Below, piece after piece: positions 6,070-7,303 of a stretch of 7,303 bases of DNA. The position numbers were made by a program, and so were the translations under genes. The stretch comes from Streptosporangiaceae bacterium (GTDB lineage: Bacteria > Actinomycetota > Actinomycetes > Streptosporangiales > Streptosporangiaceae). The stretch's first letter is position 1; each line of letters opens with the position of its first letter. Location: the NCBI GenBank assembly GCA_030050125.1, contig JASIJN010000505.1, forward strand, positions 1 through 7,303, read 5' to 3'. The notes under the pieces are model-generated. The model was given only the letters and a program-made list of their open reading frames with translations. It ran no database searches and was not told the DNA's origin.

Positions 6070-7303
6070 CTACGTCGCCGCGGCGCCGGCGGGCCAGAGC
6101 CGGAGCCGGCGCAGGGCGGGGCCCGCCATCGCGGTCGTGATCAGGGCCGTCATGACCAGGACGGTGAACGCGCTGCCGTCGATCAGCCGCGCGCTGAGGC
6201 CGACGCTGATCACGACGATATCGGTGACGCCGCGCGCGTTCATCAGGGCGGCCAGGCCGAGCGCGGACCGGCGGGGCATGCCGCCGGCCGAGGCCACGAT
6301 CGCGGTGCCGCCGAGCTTGCCGACGATCGCGACCAGCAGCAGCGCCGCGCCGCCGGCCAGCACGGCGGGCCGGGCCACGGCCTGCCACACACTGACCTGC
6401 AGGCCGATCGACACGAAGAAGACCGGCAGCAGGATCGCCCGGTTCAGCGCGCCGAGCTGCGTGGTCACCGGGCGGAGCAGCCGGGTGTCGCGGGGCAGGA
6501 CCAGGCCGGCCAGGAAGCCGCCGAAGATGTCGTGAATCCCGATCCGGTCGGTGACGGCGGCCAGGCCGAAGATGAGCCCGACCACCAGCATGAGGCGCAG
6601 CGAGCCGGGCAGCGCAGTCCCCGCGAAGCGGCCGGTCAGGGCGGCCAGCAGCGGCCGGGCCACGATGAGCACCGCGCACAGCGCGGCGGTCAGGGCCAGC
6701 TCCCGGAGCACGGCCCACGGCCCCTGCGCCCTGGCCATCGCGAGCACGACGGCCAGGGCGCACCAGGCGAGAACGTCGCAGACCGCGGCGCACAGCAGGG
6801 CCATCGAGCCGAGGCGGGTATCCCCGAGCCCGCCGTCGCGCACGATCCTGGCCAGCACGGGGAAGGCGGTCACGCTGAGCGCGGTGCCGACGAAGGCCGC
6901 ATACGGCAGGACGCCCGCGCCGCGCCCGGCGAAGGTGGCGTACAGCGGCAGGGCCGCCACGACGCCGAGCGCGAACGGGACCGTCATCATGGCCTGGCTG
7001 GCCGCGCCGATCACCGTGCCATGCCGCCGCAGCATGTCCCGGTCCACTTCGAGGCCGACCGAGAACATGAAGATCACCAGGCCGGCCTGCGCGAGCAGGT
7101 TCACGTCGGGCATCACGGCGGCCGGGAGCAGAGCCTGGATGAGCGCGGGCGCGAGCGTCTTGAGCACCGTCGGGCCCAGGATCAGCCCGGCCCCGATCTC
7201 GCCGAGCACGGCGGGCTGCCCGGCCCGGCTCGCGAGCGCGCCGCACGCCCTGGCCAGCAGGGCGATGACGGCCACCGCGACGAAGAGTCGCCACAGCAGC
7301 AGG
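6070..7303 (-). CDS. Cation:proton antiporter (Kef/CPA2 membrane domain); 5' end cut by window edge
   Basis: An integral membrane protein of about a dozen hydrophobic segments that exchanges Na+ or K+ for protons. 410 residues are visible and the frame stays open to the right edge: codons before GTG 7275 read LLLWRLFVA, completing the first membrane helix, so GTG 7275 is internal and the true start is outside. Numbering from GTG 7275, family motifs are GQPAVLGEIGAGLILGPTVL (19-38), GTALSVTAFPVLARI (130-144), FGGFLAGLVLP (251-261), LPVFFVSIGLQ (283-293) and MNARGVTDIVV (345-355). No TrkA-N or other cytosolic domain follows; the protein ends soon after the last helix, with TAG at 6070. The ion-binding pair, usually DD or ND, reads Cys166-Asp167. 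Such antiporters occur beside actinomycete secondary-metabolite clusters, where they may support export or pH homeostasis, but a link to the peptide genes is not shown. The transported ion cannot be told from sequence. Confidence 0.9.
   Translation of the reverse strand, partial: LLLWRLFVAVAVIALLARACGALASRAGQPAVLGEIGAGLILGPTVLKTLAPALIQALLPAAVMPDVNLLAQAGLVIFMFSVGLEVDRDMLRRHGTVIGAASQAMMTVPFALGVVAALPLYATFAGRGAGVLPYAAFVGTALSVTAFPVLARIVRDGGLGDTRLGSMALLCAAVCDVLAWCALAVVLAMARAQGPWAVLRELALTAALCAVLIVARPLLAALTGRFAGTALPGSLRLMLVVGLIFGLAAVTDRIGIHDIFGGFLAGLVLPRDTRLLRPVTTQLGALNRAILLPVFFVSIGLQVSVWQAVARPAVLAGGAALLLVAIVGKLGGTAIVASAGGMPRRSALGLAALMNARGVTDIVVISVGLSARLIDGSAFTVLVMTALITTAMAGPALRRLRLWPAGAAAT

Noticed and set aside
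5972..7294. N-terminal extension of the SARP frame back to 7294, giving 1397 residues
   Set aside because: The extra 441 residues are an Arg-rich shadow of the antiporter in another frame; ATG 5971 has a ribosome-binding site and sits right before the winged helix.

Overview
The window is GC-rich DNA with the strong third-codon-position GC bias of an actinomycete (Streptomyces or a related filamentous actinobacterium). The gene families agree: a large SARP/AfsR-type activator, a sigma factor with a fused zinc-finger tail, and a RiPP-type cobalamin radical SAM enzyme. All five genes I can support lie on the minus strand, so the window reads right to left. There are no gene-free stretches longer than about 110 bases and no RNA genes, insertion sequences or CRISPR arrays.

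Layout in transcription order: (1) 7303-6070, a Kef/CPA2-type cation:proton antiporter cut by the right edge; (2) 5971-3101, a 956-residue SARP regulator (winged helix, BTAD, NB-ARC ATPase, TPRs) preceded by a plausible promoter; (3) 2991-2728, an 87-residue protein with an excellent ribosome-binding site, which I interpret as a candidate RiPP precursor; (4) 2711-825, a 628-residue RiPP-maturation radical SAM enzyme with a cobalamin-binding-like N-terminus, 16 bases after the small gene and probably translationally coupled to it; (5) 734 to the left edge, an ECF-like sigma factor with a C-terminal C-X24-H-X3-C-X2-C tail resembling a zinc-binding anti-sigma (ZAS) domain, cut by the edge. The sigma gene is easily missed because its frame runs off the window.

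Working model (inference): the SARP responds to a nucleotide or effector signal through its NB-ARC/TPR half and activates the small-peptide/radical SAM pair. The radical SAM enzyme recognises the helical N-terminal leader of the 87-residue peptide through its own C-terminal winged-helix domain and modifies the C-terminal region, probably by C-methylation. A GC-rich hairpin directly after the radical SAM stop may end that transcript. No protease, peptide exporter or second modification enzyme is visible, so the cluster is either minimal or continues beyond the window. The antiporter and sigma factor may be cluster members or simply neighbours.
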